A stretch of 64,000 nucleotides of DNA from Paramecium sonneborni (GCA_905182985.1 CAJJDN010000020.1:434441-498440); one strand, 5' to 3'; positions 1 to 14,960 are shown, counted from the stretch's first letter. A program made the numbers and translations. Notes: generated from the letters alone by a model not told the origin.

Positions 1-1
1 T

Positions 2-798
2 ACATCAGAAGTTATTACACCATATCAATATTAAAGAATTGAATTAGAGAATGAATAATTTAAAAGCTTACCTAAAAATTAAGAATTTATCAAATAGATA
101 TTTGCTAACATTAAGAAGTTTGTTATAGCATTCAAATCTAATAAAAATTAGGATGTAAGCATGTGTATAATATTAAGATGGGATATTTGGCATAATTATA
201 ATTGGTTTAAATTATAAAGGGGAAAGTAATCGCACAAATATTGACTGAAGATATAGTTGAATTGTCAAATAAGGAACCTACAGAATTTTAATTAAACAAT
301 GAAAGTTAAATAAAATATATTCTTCCAATTATATCAGCAAAGATACTTGAAGAGGAATATATTGATTTAAATGACGATGAAACTTTGTATCAAATCTCAA
401 CATTGATTTAATAAATTTAAGATGTATTAAGTCCTTTAATTTTTTAATTAAGTAATACATAAAATGAATTATCATAATATTTGCATCAAAGTGGGTTATT
501 TATGTATTTAAAATTAAAAGTCGAAAAAGATTGGAAATCATTAAAAAGACTTTCATTTTTATTACCAAGTTTATTAAATATTGATAGAGTATAAAAGAAC
601 AATATACTAACTTAAAATAATTGTATTTAAAGATTAATTTTGATAAATAAAAGCATTTAAAGATTTAAAAATACATCTAATCCTATGGTTGTATTTACAA
701 TGAATAGAAGATCTAACGGGAAAGGTCTCTTGAATTAGTTTTGGTTGATAGCTATTTCAATATTGCTAGCATATTTATACACAAAACTATAGTTCTGA
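2..798 (+). CDS. C-terminal part of a tail-anchored protein of unknown function
   Basis: The frame is open from the window edge, so the N-terminus lies outside. A 23-nt intron (155-177, GTAAG...AAG) joins the two visible exons, and translation ends at TGA 796-798. The visible part is mainly helical and hydrophilic, rich in Leu, Ile and Gln (many Gln as TAA/TAG). It ends with a basic stretch followed by one hydrophobic segment of about 18 residues (FWLIAISILLAYLYTKL) and almost no tail. That is the topology of a tail-anchored membrane protein facing the cytosol. I do not recognise the family. Coding status is well supported by the intron and by the frame; function is unknown. Confidence 0.6.
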
Positions 799-905
799 TT
801 TTAATTTAATGTTAATAAAATAATCAATTCTTATTACAAATGTGATTTGTTCATTAATAAAAATCCTTTCATAATATAAAAAATTTATTAAATTCCTTAT
901 TGATT

Positions 906-2228
906 TCACATTTTTAATTCAAAATCACATATTGTTACCAAGCCAGTAGCCCATTATATAGCAAAACCATCAAATTTTTATTTAAAAAGAACTTTAGTTG
1001 AGTCATTTTTTTCACTAACTTAACATTTTACAACATATTTTGGGTCACTGAGATAGTCTTTACGATTTTGGCTAAGTTGTTGTCTAATTTCTGTTTAAAT
1101 ATTCTATTAAATAAAATTTGAAAATACTTCATTTGCATATTACTCTAAGAAAACCATCATAAAATCTTTTTTCTCATTTTCAACTTCAACTCGATTTCCT
1201 TTATCTGTGATCTTTATTTTAAAATCATTAATAATTTTTATTCTAATTTAAAATTAGATAAATTAATACTCCTCTTCAATTACACTTTTTAATACTAGTT
1301 CTTTTCTGAGGTGTGGGATTATAACAGATGGTGGGTTTGGGGTTGAGTTTATAACAGGCGGGGTTGGGTTTTGGATTAGAACAGGTGTTGGGTTTGGGGT
1401 TGGGTTTATAACAGATGTTGAGTTTGGGGTTGGGTTTATAACAGGGTTTGGGGTTTGGATTATAACAGGTGTTGGGTTTGGGATTATAACAGGGGTTGGG
1501 TTTATAACAGTTGTTGGGTTTGGGATTAGAACAGGTGTTGGGTTTGTGGTTGGATTTATAACAGGGGTTGGGTTTGGGATAATAACAGGTGTTGGGTTTT
1601 GGTTTAGAAAAGGTGGGGTTGGGTTTGGGTTTGGGTTTGTGTTGGCAATTGTAACTCGGTTTGGGTTTGGGATTAGAAAAGGTAGGGTTGCCTTTGGGTT
1701 TTGGTTTTGGTTTGGGGTTAGAATAGGTGGGGTTGAATTTATAAATTGGTTTGGGTTTGCATTTGTAACTGGGTTTGGGTTTGAGATTGGAAGAAGTGGT
1801 GGCGCATTTATAACTGGGTTTGTATTTGCATTTATAACTGAGTTTGAGTTTGGGATTGAGGTTTGAGCAGGTAAACAGGTAAAACGGGTTAGCTGAGGAC
1901 CAAAATTGGTAACTCTATTATTAGGAACAGGATTAACACCATTATTGATGACTTGAGTATTGTTTTGAATTGGTTTAAAAACAGTACTTGGAATAATATT
2001 TGAAGTAATTTTTTACCTAATATTTTCTGGTTTTTTGAATTCTGTGTTCCTTGGAAAGAAGGGTGCTGATTATTATTGATCTTAAATTTTTTCATTAGAG
2101 ACAATTTTAGTTTCCCAGATACTCTAATTAGTGGCCTCCAGTTCTTGCTATTTCTATTCAACTGCTTTTTTCTTTTATAGTCATAAATGTTTACTGTTAT
2201 TTTTATTGTCCCTCCTTTACCATTGCAT
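906..2228 (-). CDS. Pro/Asn-rich repeat protein, possible Tctex-type light-chain-like C-terminus
   Basis: Start ATG at 2228, one 33-nt intron (2162-2194) carrying an in-frame TGA, stop at 906-908; 429 aa. Residues about 40-130 are hydrophilic, then roughly 180 residues are a degenerate repeat of the type PNPTPVI/NPTPV, encoded by the minisatellite at 1316-1862. The last ~110 residues return to normal composition and include the segments QTEIRQQLSQ and KYVVKCQV, with an acidic/aromatic end (DGFAIQW...). This vaguely recalls Tctex-1/DYNLT dynein light chains (K-Y-V-V core and a final beta strand), but I would not rely on it. What is seen: a low-complexity linker in front of a small folded domain. 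The role is unknown. Confidence 0.6.
1316..1862. repeat. Degenerate G/T-rich minisatellite, telomere-like on the plus strand
   Basis: The plus strand reads as imperfect tandem units built from GGGTTT, GGGGTT and (A)TAACAG(G), for example GGTTGGGTTTGGGATTATAA. The unit of about 18-30 bp varies. GGGGTT and GGGTTT are the two repeat units of Paramecium telomeres, but here they are interspersed with ATAACAG, and the other strand encodes the PNPT/PTPV repeat of the flanking gene in one continuous frame. It is therefore a coding minisatellite rather than a chromosome end. Confidence 0.8.
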
Positions 2229-3117
2229 ATTTATTAAAGTTTTAAGGTTTTAATAGCATTTTTTATTTCTTAATTTTCATAATAAAATTAAAAATCTTAA
2301 AATTTTGCTTCTTTCTCTCTCTCAAATTCCTCAATTAAATTGTTTAAGTTTCCCTTTTCTTAGTATTCATGATTTTTGTTGTCTGATGAGATGATAGTGA
2401 TTTTCATTTTAATAGAAATTGTAATAAATTAAATATTAAAAATCAAATGTCATAAATTGTATTTCTATTAAAAATTATACCCCGTCCAAATTTATTGAGT
2501 ATTATAAATGTAGTTTTTCGCTTTGGATTAAAATTTAACTATGTTCCAATTTTTGATAAACAATTCATATAAATTCCTACTAAGTAAAAGAAATTTATTT
2601 GATTACTCAATATCAAAGCCAAGTTCTAATTTTTTCATTAATATGAGCTTAAAGTTGAAATATATATATAATACATACTTTTTTTGGTTCTTGGGATACA
2701 GGTCTCAAAAAATATAAATTCATTTTATAAGCTCAATATATTGATTTTAGAAAATCTTATAATAATTAAACCTTTAAGATTTACAATCAAAATGAAAACA
2801 AAGGATCTAATTCCTTTAATCTAATCAAAACAAAACCTAAATCTTAATTTGAAATTATTGTTACAAAAAAATCTATGTGTTAACACTTTATTTAACATTT
2901 AAAAATATTATTATCCATTATTTAGAGTTATTATTTCGTTTTTATTAACAATTTACGATCGAAACTCTATGAATTAATTAAAATAATATGAATTATTAAA
3001 TATTAATTCCATCTTTATTTGAAAAGTAAGAAAATTGTAGAGATCAGAATTTTAAATAGTTTTAGAGCTTAAGAATTTAAAAAGATTTTTGATATTTTTT
3101 TAAAATAATTTACTCAT
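2229..3117. other. Intergenic spacer, 889 bp
   Basis: AT-rich spacer between two minus-strand genes. It should contain the promoter of the 906-2228 gene and the 3' end of the lectin gene. A 70-codon plus-strand frame starts near 2791 but has no intron, no recognisable motif and a composition like random AT-rich DNA. I see no RNA gene here. Confidence 0.5.
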
Positions 3118-5641
3118 TCAAACATTTAATACTTTTCTCTTCCTTAAATTTTTTTTAACTTATTAATTAACAGAAAAGAATGAATGAAAATCATCAAAAA
3201 GTGGATCGCTAAAGTGTGAATCATTATAATCTAATTCTAAAAATTCTTCAATTTGTTTCTATAATTCTTCTTAACTCTATTGAGTAGACAAGGTTGATTA
3301 ATTTATAAGCTCTAAATTAATTTATTAATCATTTCTATTTTTAATTAAACCCTAATTCATCGACCAATCAAAATATGCTTATTCCATTTCATATTCTTAT
3401 GGAAATATTGCTTCACTTATTTCTTCTAAACTTATATTAACAACTTAATTGCTACTATCTTTGAAATTAAAGCCTGTAAAAAATATAATAATAATAGAAT
3501 ACTTGAAGTTTTATCGAAGTTATTTTATGTATTGCTAAACTCAACCCTCTTATTTGAAGTAATTCCACTTAAATTTTATTCCACTTCATTTTATGATTTT
3601 ATTTATAAAACTTCATTAAGGCCATCTTCTAATTAATTTATTTTATCTTCCAATTTTTCATCATTCTATAAATCTTTAGTAATTTCTTTCAATATTTTTG
3701 TTGCTTTCTATTCATCAATATCATCTTTTCTTTTTTTGTTTCTATCAATGGATTCTAAATCTTTTTTAAAATCACTTTAATTTTCTAAACTTAACCTTGG
3801 AAAATCTTAAAATATATATTTTTGATCTTAAATATTTTACTATAATTAATCTTAAGTTTAAGGCACTTCTCTATTTTATTCATCTAAATCAGTTTATAAA
3901 TTTTGTCCTGTGTTATTATTAATTATTAAAGTACTTTATAAAGAAACCTTTTAAGAATCTTCATCTAAACTTATTTATTATTCATTATTTTCTTATTTAT
4001 CGTCATCCAATTATGTTTCAGGTAATATTTTAACTTTATGTTCAAGCATTCTTTAATATTAGAGAATAATTTATTATTATTATTCAACTAATTATTTTTA
4101 TTATTCAACAATAAATTATTGTTATTCAATTATTTTGAACGGATTCAATTCAGATGGTACATGGCTTTAAGAAGTTAATTAATTCTGCATTTCTTCTTAC
4201 ATTTCCATAATCTATTCCTATAAATTTTCAACAACAATTTGTTCTTAAACTGAATCAATTTATTATTCAATTTAGTTTTCAATTTTATTTTCGAGATCAT
4301 AATTTTGAGTTGAGTTATCAGATATAAAATCTTAATTATTTTAAGTTTGTTTTTAGTTTTCTTCAATAATGCTTTAAGTACTATCAACAATAGCAATATT
4401 TACAGGTTATCTTTTGAATGGTTAAAAGTTCTCATATTCAATTGAATTTGTATTATAATCTTAAGGTTTGATCAAATTAGTCAAAATTTATTATCCTTCA
4501 TTTACTTAATCTTAATTACTATTAAGAGTTGTTTAAGATTGATCAACAACTGACAAATCATGTTACAACCAGGATTCACTTATAGTTATAATTTCTTAAA
4601 CATTTTCTTAATTCTATTATTAGAGACTTTATTCTTCATCTTCGATATATAATTAATTTTTTTATTCTGGATAAATGAAAGAAATTGAATTCATTTAAGA
4701 TTCCTAATTTAATTCTTCTTAAGTTATTTATATACTGTTAATTTTAACTTGTCCTTCAATTTCGATGATATTCATTTTTCCTAAAAATTCTTAGGGTGTT
4801 AACTTGTCTACGAAATCATCAAAGGAAACAGTAGAATTATCATTATTCTCTTCTTATAGTGTAATGTGATTAGAATTGATTTCTACTAAGGTCAAACCAA
4901 TTTCAAATGAGTTTTTTACAAATTCTTAATTTAAACTTAATACGATTCCATTATCTGCCATTCCACTTAAAGAAGAAATTCCATAAAAACAAGTATTGGG
5001 TAATCCTTGAGATATTTGCATAATTGGTAACTCTTTTCTAATAAATAAATCTTAAGGTCCGATAAGTAAACATAAACCAATAGAGCTTTCTGCTTTTGAT
5101 TATGTAGTTAAATGAACTTGATTCTTTTCAATTAATTTTATTTCTAAGATTATATCATCTTAATTTTTTCTATGAATTCCTGTTAAAAAAGCTGCCACTT
5201 ATGGTTATTCTTTTTCAAATGCTTTATTAAATTTGATATCTATTTAATCTTTTTAAACTTCTATATTATTGCAGATAGTTTAAACATCTTAATGATCTGT
5301 TGCTAAGTAGTAAAATTACATTTCATTAATTTCAGAATCACTTATAATTTACAATTAGAATCCTTTATTCATTATAAAAGTATAATACCCTCTTATGTTA
5401 CTTCAGTTACTCTCGAAAAGAAGTCTAAAGTATTGTGGTTAGAGTTGTAACCAATCACACTCAAAACAATTTTTGGAATTTCTGTAAAATTATTATTTAA
5501 TTTTATGTCCTTGATTATTCAACATTCTTATACTTGTCTGTATATTTTATGAGCTGAAATTTTGCCTGAAGTCACATATCCTTTTTCAAATTACGCACCT
5601 AAAACAGTAGCACATATAAGAATCAAGATTATTAATTTCAT
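3118..5641 (-). CDS. Secreted H-type lectin-domain protein with a long Gln/Asn-rich acidic tail
   Basis: Start 5641, stop 3118-3120, three introns (5510-5533, 24 nt; 5363-5388, 26 nt; 3474-3502, 29 nt); 814 aa. Residues 1-17 (MKLIILILICATVLGAQ) form a clear signal peptide. Residues about 40-105 match the H-type lectin domain pattern: N-F-x-E-x-P-K-I-V-L-S-V, then R-V-T-E-V-T-Q-E-G-F-Q-L-Q-I, ending in a YYLAT-like strand. Such domains form small beta-sandwiches that bind GalNAc-type sugars in discoidins and snail agglutinins. The following 250 residues look folded. The rest, about 450 residues, is dominated by Gln, Asn, Glu and Asp with predicted coiled-coil stretches, and a basic cluster (NLRKRKV) closes the protein. 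A secreted or surface role is inferred; the sugar specificity cannot be read. Confidence 0.8.
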
Positions 5642-5904
5642 ATTTTATTGTAATTAATTAAAACGGATAGATGAGCTAGAATAAAATGTTATTTAGAGCT
5701 ATCAAAATTTATTGAGTGCAAAAAGATACTATTTCAACACTTAATTATATGAATCTAAATCTTAGCATCTCATTTATTTATGATCAAAACAATATTTAAT
5801 TTGTATTTTATTAAGAATAAATTAAATTTGCAAAACAGCAAAATTTTGCTTGAGAAACTCAAGCCATATCAATTTTTATTGTAAAATAAATAAACAATAA
5901 TAAT

Positions 5905-8467
<2,563 letters not shown>

Positions 8468-8699
8468 TAGTTTTTATATATATAATTAATTATAAGTATG
8501 GTATTATATTTTATAATATATAGTAGGTTCTCTCTTAATTAATAGATAAGATATGAAATTCACATCGAGGATATAGAGAGATACTTCAAAAGAAATTTAT
8601 TAGATTTTGCAGAACAAATCAAATCTCTACTTAATTTTATATAAATTTATTACTCATTCTATAAATTAGAATATTCAGATAAATAATATTTTATTACTA

Positions 8700-9813
8700 T
8701 CATATATCATTGTCATCTTCACAAGATTGAAATCCATCTTCAGATTGCTATTATAATTTGATTTGTTGATTATTTTGTTCTAATTTTTAGAGTTTAATTA
8801 ATTCTGGGCAAATGCGGTTCTTGGCTAATTTACCTTATTTGAATAGCTCAATATATGCGGGTTTCTCTATCAACTTGATTTAATCAACAGCTATTTAATA
8901 ATTAGCACTGATTTCTTAAGGAGGCCTAATTAATAATAAGTATGATTACCAAAAATTATCAAATTTATCATTAGCAATACCTCCATATTTCTTTTCTAAT
9001 TATTAAGGATTAGCATATTAGAGTAAGGAAATAGGAGAATTTTCAAAAAGTATTTTATTAACCTATGATAAAAGAATTATATATTACAGTTATATCTTCT
9101 AAAAATGTTTTAATCATAGCCCATGTAATACTAAGAGTTTTGGTGCAATTAATTATGTAACATTTATGCATTCTTGATCTATAATTACTGGAGAGATAAT
9201 TCATAATTCTATAAAGATCTTATTTTGGCAACCCCATAATACCTAATCCTCCTAAATCCATAATAACAATCCTAACTAAAAGATTTGATATACCAATTTT
9301 CAATTTAACCAGGAAGCATACAATTTGTTAAAACGTAATCTAAAAATATTGATATTGATTAAAGTAGGATATCTATGTCTTTAGCTCCTGCAACTTTTCT
9401 AGCATTAACAACAAGAATTGGACGAAATCTATTATCTCTTCCATGCATATATATCACTCCTTGTTGCTATTGATTGAATTTTATCAATACCAACAACTCT
9501 TATGACATAGGATTCACTTTAAGATTTCTACTTTATTGCCATTCATCATAATTTTTAATAGCTTCTAAACATTTATCAAACTTAAATTTAGTAGCATATA
9601 ACATTCTTAAAATGAATGAATCTTCCTTTTAAACTTAATATTTTTGCTTGAATTATTAGATTGATTGTTATTCATTTTATGTAAATTGAATCTGACCATC
9701 AAAGAACTTACGAATTTCATACTTCTTAAATTTTATCAATATCTCAGATTCTAAATTGAATGTAATAATGTACCATCTGGAAAATAAAGATAAAATTCTA
9801 TATTAAGAAGCAT
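8700..9813 (-). CDS. CRAL-TRIO (Sec14-like) lipid-binding protein
   Basis: Start 9813, stop 8700-8702, 347 aa; introns 9751-9773 (23 nt), 9272-9293 (22 nt) and 9063-9087 (25 nt). The N-terminal helical part carries the CRAL-TRIO-N pattern SFILRMLYATKFKFDKCLEA. The lipid pocket follows: GVIYMHGRDNRFRPILVVNA, then ENW-IVIMDLGGLGIMGLP, then YANPQQLEKKYGG near the end. Sec14 proteins exchange phosphatidylinositol and phosphatidylcholine between membranes and present lipid to PI kinases. It lies beside the PI4-kinase gene, which is suggestive, but there is no evidence of co-regulation. The C-terminal ~60 residues are Gln-rich and acidic. A second gene of this family is at 57104-58277. Confidence 0.9.
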
Positions 9814-9840
9814 TATAATTATTTAATTATTAACTGTCAT

Positions 9841-11163
9841 ATGGGTTAAGCAAATTGTGCATGTGTAAAAACAGTTACTTTTGATCATAACTAAATAGAA
9901 AGTGATAAAAGATTGAGAGTGAGTAGAAAGGAAAATGAAATAGAAGATGAAGAAATAAAACTATTGAAATGCATTATTAAAATATAAGCACTTTTAAGAG
10001 GTTGGATTGTAAGAAAGAAATATCATTATGTATAAGTTTAACTATACAATACTAAAGTTAATAATATTTTAAAATAGTTCTCATTAACACACTTATCAAA
10101 ATTTAGTAAAGTATGAATCAACAAATATTATTTAGATGCCTCCATTTCCATTTTAAGAGTACCGATATCAAGATACAGAGAGTGATTCTTATGATAATAG
10201 ATTCTTTAGAAATGCAGTATTATTGGAAAATGGTGCAATATATATAGGAGAATGGTCAGTAGATAAAAAATTTGGAAAAGGAATTCAAATATGGAAAGAT
10301 GGTTCAATATACGAAGGATTTTGGATTAGAGACATGGCAAATGGTAAGGGAAGATTGTATCATGCAAATGGAGACATATATGATGGAGTAATATAATAAA
10401 AAATAATTAAATAGGATTGGGAAGATCATAAATCAAAAGGTTAAGGTGTTTATATCCATTCAGATGGAGCAAGATATGAAGGTAGTTGGAATAATGATTT
10501 ATAAAATGGACATGGAGTAGAAATATGGCCAGATGGAGCAAAACATGAAGGAGAATATAGTAATGGAGTTAAACATGGAAAAGGAAGATTTGGTAAAAGT
10601 TTTTCATATATAATAATATAGTATGGGCAGATAAAGCATCATATTGTGGATAATTTTTAAATAATTAAATAAATGGAGTTGGTAGATATGTTTGGCCTGA
10701 CGGTAGAAAGTATTGTGGAGAATGGCTAAATAATAAAATGCATGGAACTGGCCTTTTTTCATGGAGTGATGGTAGAGTATATATAGGAGAATATTAAGAT
10801 GATAAAAAACATGGTCAAGGTGTATTTGAATGGTAATTTTATAGATTTTATTGTTATAGGCCTGATGGTCGAAAATATGTTGGGTATTGGCTTGAAGGAA
10901 AATAACATGGAAGAGGACTTTTCATTGCTGGAGCTTAAAGAAAGTAAGGAGAATGGAAAAGTGGAAATAGGGAAAGATGGATCATCTTTGAATCTGATAC
11001 AGATTTAGATTCAATTGAAAAAAAAATGAATTAACTCAAGATCTATTATTCATCTATTGATGATTCTCAACTATTAGATAAATCAAAAAAACCATTACCT
11101 TTGCCAAATAGTTCTCTTATTAAAGGAGAAAAATTTAAGCCTTTATAAAATCATAACTTTTGA
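9841..11163 (+). CDS. IQ-motif and MORN-repeat protein
   Basis: Start 9841, stop 11161-11163, 404 aa; introns 10111-10135 (25 nt), 10388-10414 (27 nt), 10593-10621 (29 nt) and 10833-10859 (27 nt). An IQ calmodulin-binding motif ([14 protein letters not shown]) sits near residue 60. From about residue 120 there are eight or more MORN repeats of the type Y-x-G-x-W-x-x-x-x-x-x-G-x-G, for example [17 protein letters not shown] and [18 protein letters not shown] arrays bind membranes or act as scaffolds; in ciliates many are ciliary (radial-spoke-like) or cortical. The last ~60 residues are charged without repeats. The gene starts 27 bp from the divergent Sec14-like gene, so the two must share a very short promoter region. 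Confidence 0.88.
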
Positions 11164-11216
11164 TTATCAACTATTTTATACTAATTATATTTTAATTGTA
11201 TTTATTCGTTAAATAA

Positions 11217-12353
11217 ATGGGGGCTGACCAAAGCAAGTTTGATTATAATTATGGTCAAATTATTCAAAAAGATACTATCTGCCAAAAAATACTACAATAT
11301 GACATTACTGCTAAAGATGTCTTTTTGCAATCTTTAAAATAAATTCCTATTTTAAAATCCTATGAGGAAATTGATAAAATCACTTTTTGTGGATCTTCAA
11401 ATGAAATCAAAGCATTATTCTCTTATAATTAAATTACACTCCATCAATTTATTTTGGCTCAAGAATTCACTCTAAAAGAAACTTAAATTATTTCTGTTAT
11501 CAAATCAATACTTTCAAACATGAATCAAAATAAAGTACAAATGCATCCTAAAGAAATTTTATTACCAGAATATATTATGTTAGACCCAGAATTATTTCTT
11601 TTAAAAAGTGATATTCAAAGAATAAGATAAGGTTATATTAAACATTAAGATTATTATATGGCACCTGAAGTTCTAACAGCAAAATGCAAATCCAATATTG
11701 CAGCATAAATTTTTAGTTTAGGATTGGTTTGTATATTTATTATGACTAAACTAACACCTTTTGATTTCAATCTTTATGATACTACTCATTTTCAACCGCT
11801 TAATCTTCAAAAATATTTAGAAAAAATTAACTCTGGAATCTATTCATGTAAAATTATAATTATTTTAGAACTGTTTAAAAATTTAGTAATTGATATGACC
11901 AATGTTGATCCAAAATTAAGAATCAATGAAGAATAAATTATATGTAGATTAGATGAGGTACTTATGTTTCATTCATAAAAAACACTAAAGTTTTAAGAAA
12001 CCGCTATTTTTTAACCTGAAATTTCATCAAAGTTAAAATTAGACTTAAATGAAGAATTGAAACAATCAGAATTAAGTTATAATTACAAAGAGAGACCATC
12101 TGAATATTAATAATATGATAAAGAAAAGAAATATAGCAAAAATAGAGCAAATAATTCACCATAAACTAAACATAAAAGCAAAGAAAAAGAAAATATTGAA
12201 GTAGAATTTATAACAAAAAAATAATAAAGAATAAATAATTATAGTTTTAGTGCATGTTCTAGTAGATCTCATATCAGAGGAATGTCAATTAAACCAGCAA
12301 AGAAACATTAATATTAAGAAAAACATTCATCAAATAAATAAAGATGGAAATGA
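11217..12353 (+). CDS. Degenerate protein kinase domain (pseudokinase)
   Basis: Single exon, 378 aa. Residues 20-245 follow the protein-kinase fold: a region of alternating strands, then QKDYYMAPEVLTAKCKSN, which is the kinase APE motif, then AAQIFSLGLVCIFIMTKLTPF (helix F region) and VIDMTNVDPKLRINEE, which matches the helix H/I region with its conserved Arg. The places expected for HRD and DFG read QMHPKEILLPEY and LDPELF, so the catalytic Asp and the metal-binding Asp-Phe-Gly are missing, and no glycine-rich loop or VAIK lysine is visible. The tail is basic and Ser/Asn-rich. A scaffold or regulator is inferred; no partner can be named. Confidence 0.75.
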
Positions 12354-12422
12354 TTTTACTTATTTAAATAAACTATAATTTTCAAAAATAAATAATTTTT
12401 TTCATTTTGTTGTTTAGTAAAT

Positions 12423-12779
12423 TCATATTTAATTTTATATCTTTAGAAATTTATTGAATATATATTCTTTCGATTCTCCATCTTATTCTTTAGCTAATTT
12501 ATTTCTATTTTATTCAGCAAATATACATGCTTTTTGTCTTTCTTATTAAAAATATTAATCAATTAAAAATCATTTCTCAACAATTTAAGTCTTTTATTTT
12601 ATAAGTTCTTTATGCTACATAGCTTTCATTCTAGCCTTAACCTGAATAAATTATTTAGGAAGCTTACCTTTCTCCATCCACTTCAATTTCAAACTAAAAA
12701 ACAAGAACTTATAGAAGTGTAATTTTTTTATATTTCTAATGCCAACGATTTGGATTCTAAATAAAACTTGTTTAGTCAT
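12423..12779 (-). CDS. Small hypothetical protein, two introns
   Basis: Proposed start 12779 and stop 12423-12425. Frames fit if a 32-nt intron (12736-12767) and an unusually long 40-nt intron (12542-12581) are removed, giving 94 aa with the stretches FEIEVDGERQAS, YVAQRTYKIKDLN and FAEQNRNKLAKEQDGE. An alternative model removes a 26-nt GTAAG...CAG intron near 12670 instead of the 32-nt one. The beta-rich start followed by helices gives no family match that I can see. The exon structure is uncertain; transcript evidence would decide it. Confidence 0.4.
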
Positions 12780-13112
12780 TTCTTTTTTATTTTTCTTGTT
12801 ATCATGTTCATTTGTTACATATTATAAGCATTTTATTATATTTGTAGAACTTTCTTTGAATCTATTTAACCTTAAGAATTAGTGAAATATTTATTTTTAA
12901 CCTATTGATTACTAATTGTATAATTAATGATCAAGCTAATATTATTTAATTGATAATGGAGTTGAAATTAAAAAAACCAATTCTTTATGGTTTTTATAAA
13001 AAAATTTAGAGACTTTACTATTACATAGAATTTTAGAATATGAAGGTTTATCTTTTTCATATTTGTTTATTATCAGATTAATTATTATTTGGAATTTTTT
13101 AAAGTTAAAATA
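12780..13112. other. Divergent intergenic spacer, 333 bp
   Basis: Lies between a minus-strand and a plus-strand gene and must hold both promoters. It is AT-rich and contains no motif I can name and no RNA-like structure. Confidence 0.5.
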
Positions 13113-14960
13113 ATGAAAAAAAGTCTCACATCTCATAGTCCTAATTCAGAACATTATTATATTGGCCCAAGAGAAACTAAATTACCAAAATTTGAATTTG
13201 AATACCCCCCTTCCAGCTATGGATTAGTTGTGTCAAGTACTAAAAACTCTAATAAAACTGATATTGTTTCTGATTCATCTAGTGAATCTATACTTCCACC
13301 CTTAATATATTTTAAAATAAAAGAGAAAAAAGTAAAAAAGGAACAACAAGAAAAATGTGTGTTAGTTGGAAATACGTTGCATCAAATGCCAAAGAAAATT
13401 ATAAAACCGAAAATTTCATATTAACCTGACATTTTCCCATTAAAGGCTTTAAAAAAGAAAATAGTTAAACAAAAATTTAATGGAATTTATTTTGAAGATG
13501 AAAGATACTCTCAAGATCTTGATTTTTAACATAATTATGCAAATTTAAGAACTTACTATAATGCAATCAATTTATCAAACAACTTATATGTTTCACCTAC
13601 AATTAATTCATATAAAGCTTATATTGGGAAAGGTAATAATGGTCAATTAGTTTAATGGATTTTAAAAAGAAGATGGTGGTGGTCTGTAGTTGATAAAGAA
13701 AAAGATTAAGTCAACTTTCTTTGGTAATAATTAAGAAATAATTCTTATATCGATTCTATTCCTGAATCAAGTCAAGAAATCTTTTCATAATATAACAATA
13801 ATAACGAATAGAACTTTATTATTTTAGATATTTAATATCAAAATTTATTACCTAATTAATTAAGTTTTGAGTTGTAGAAAATAATAAAAAAAAATGGTAA
13901 AAATTCTAAAATCATATCATTTGAACAAGCTTAAAAATTATCTTAGAACATAAGACTATTTGAAGTAAACAGTAATACAAAATTACATAATCATATTTAA
14001 AATAATACTCATTTAGGTAGTAAGAAAAATCTTTTTTATAATATGAAAAAATACTATGAATAAAAAGGATTAAATGTTTTTGATTTTTTACCTTAAACAT
14101 ATCATATAAAAAATAAAGAGGATCTTTCAAATTTCGTTTAATAAAATTAAAATCAATCAATTTGGATTGTCAAACCGGCTGAACTTACTAATAGAGGTCA
14201 TGGAATTTAAATATTTGAGACTATTAATGAAGTATAAAAATATTTAAGAAATATTCATCATCATAAGAATGGATCTTAGAAAACATTTATTGTATAAAAA
14301 TATATAGAAAATCCATTACTGTATAATCAGAGAAAGTTTGACATAAGATGTTATATTTTATTTACTTCAATTAATGGATAACACAAAGGTTTTTGGTATA
14401 AGGAGGGATATATAAGAACCTCTAGTTCAGAATTCAGTTTGAATAATTTAGCAGATAAATACATTCATCTGACTAATGATGCTGTATAAAAGCATTCAGA
14501 TGATTATGGTAAATTTGAAAAAGGAAACAAGGTTTCTTTTGAAGAATTTAATAATTTTTTACCAATTGATTTTTACTAAACAATTTACACATAAATGAAA
14601 AATATAGCATAAGATTAATTTAAAGCTACATATGGTAAATTGGATCCTAGGAGAAAAGAAAATTCATTTGAACTGTTTGGTTTAGATTTTATGATCGATG
14701 ATAAATTTAGGGTTTGGTTAATTGAAACTAATACAAATCCTTGTCTAGAATGTTCAGGACCTTTATTAAGTAAATTGATTCCTTAGTTAATTGAAGATCT
14801 TTTTAAACTTGTATTAGATCCATTGTATCCTCCTCCTTAATTTTATACTTCAAAAAAGATTATATATGATTCATTCGAAAATAAATTTGAATTAATTTTT
14901 GATTCAACAATGTTGGAAGTACCACCTATAAATACATAAGTCTTAATAGACGAGCAATGA
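13113..14960 (+). CDS. Tubulin tyrosine ligase-like (TTLL) amino-acid ligase
   Basis: Single exon, 615 aa, ATG 13113. TTLL enzymes add glutamate or glycine to tubulin tails in cilia and cortical microtubules, using ATP. The ATP-grasp core is complete: IWIVKPAELTNRGHGI near residue 351, FIVQKYIENPLLYNQRKFDI with the Arg-Cys-Tyr strand after it, WYKEGYIRTSSSEFSLNNL, IHLTNDAVQKHSDDYGKFE, then NSFELFGLDFMIDD and the metal-binding VWLIETNTNPCLE near residue 538. An RRWWW motif at about residue 190 precedes the core. The spacing and the HLTNDAVQK segment are typical of ciliate TTLLs; whether it is a glutamylase or glycylase cannot be decided by eye. Confidence 0.92.

Noticed and set aside
1316..1862. 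A real telomere or chromosome end
   Set aside because: Units are degenerate and interrupted by ATAACAG, the array lies inside a continuous coding frame, and normal genes flank both sides.
2791..3020. Plus-strand 70-codon frame in the spacer
   Set aside because: Composition is like random AT-rich sequence, with no homology, intron or promoter context.
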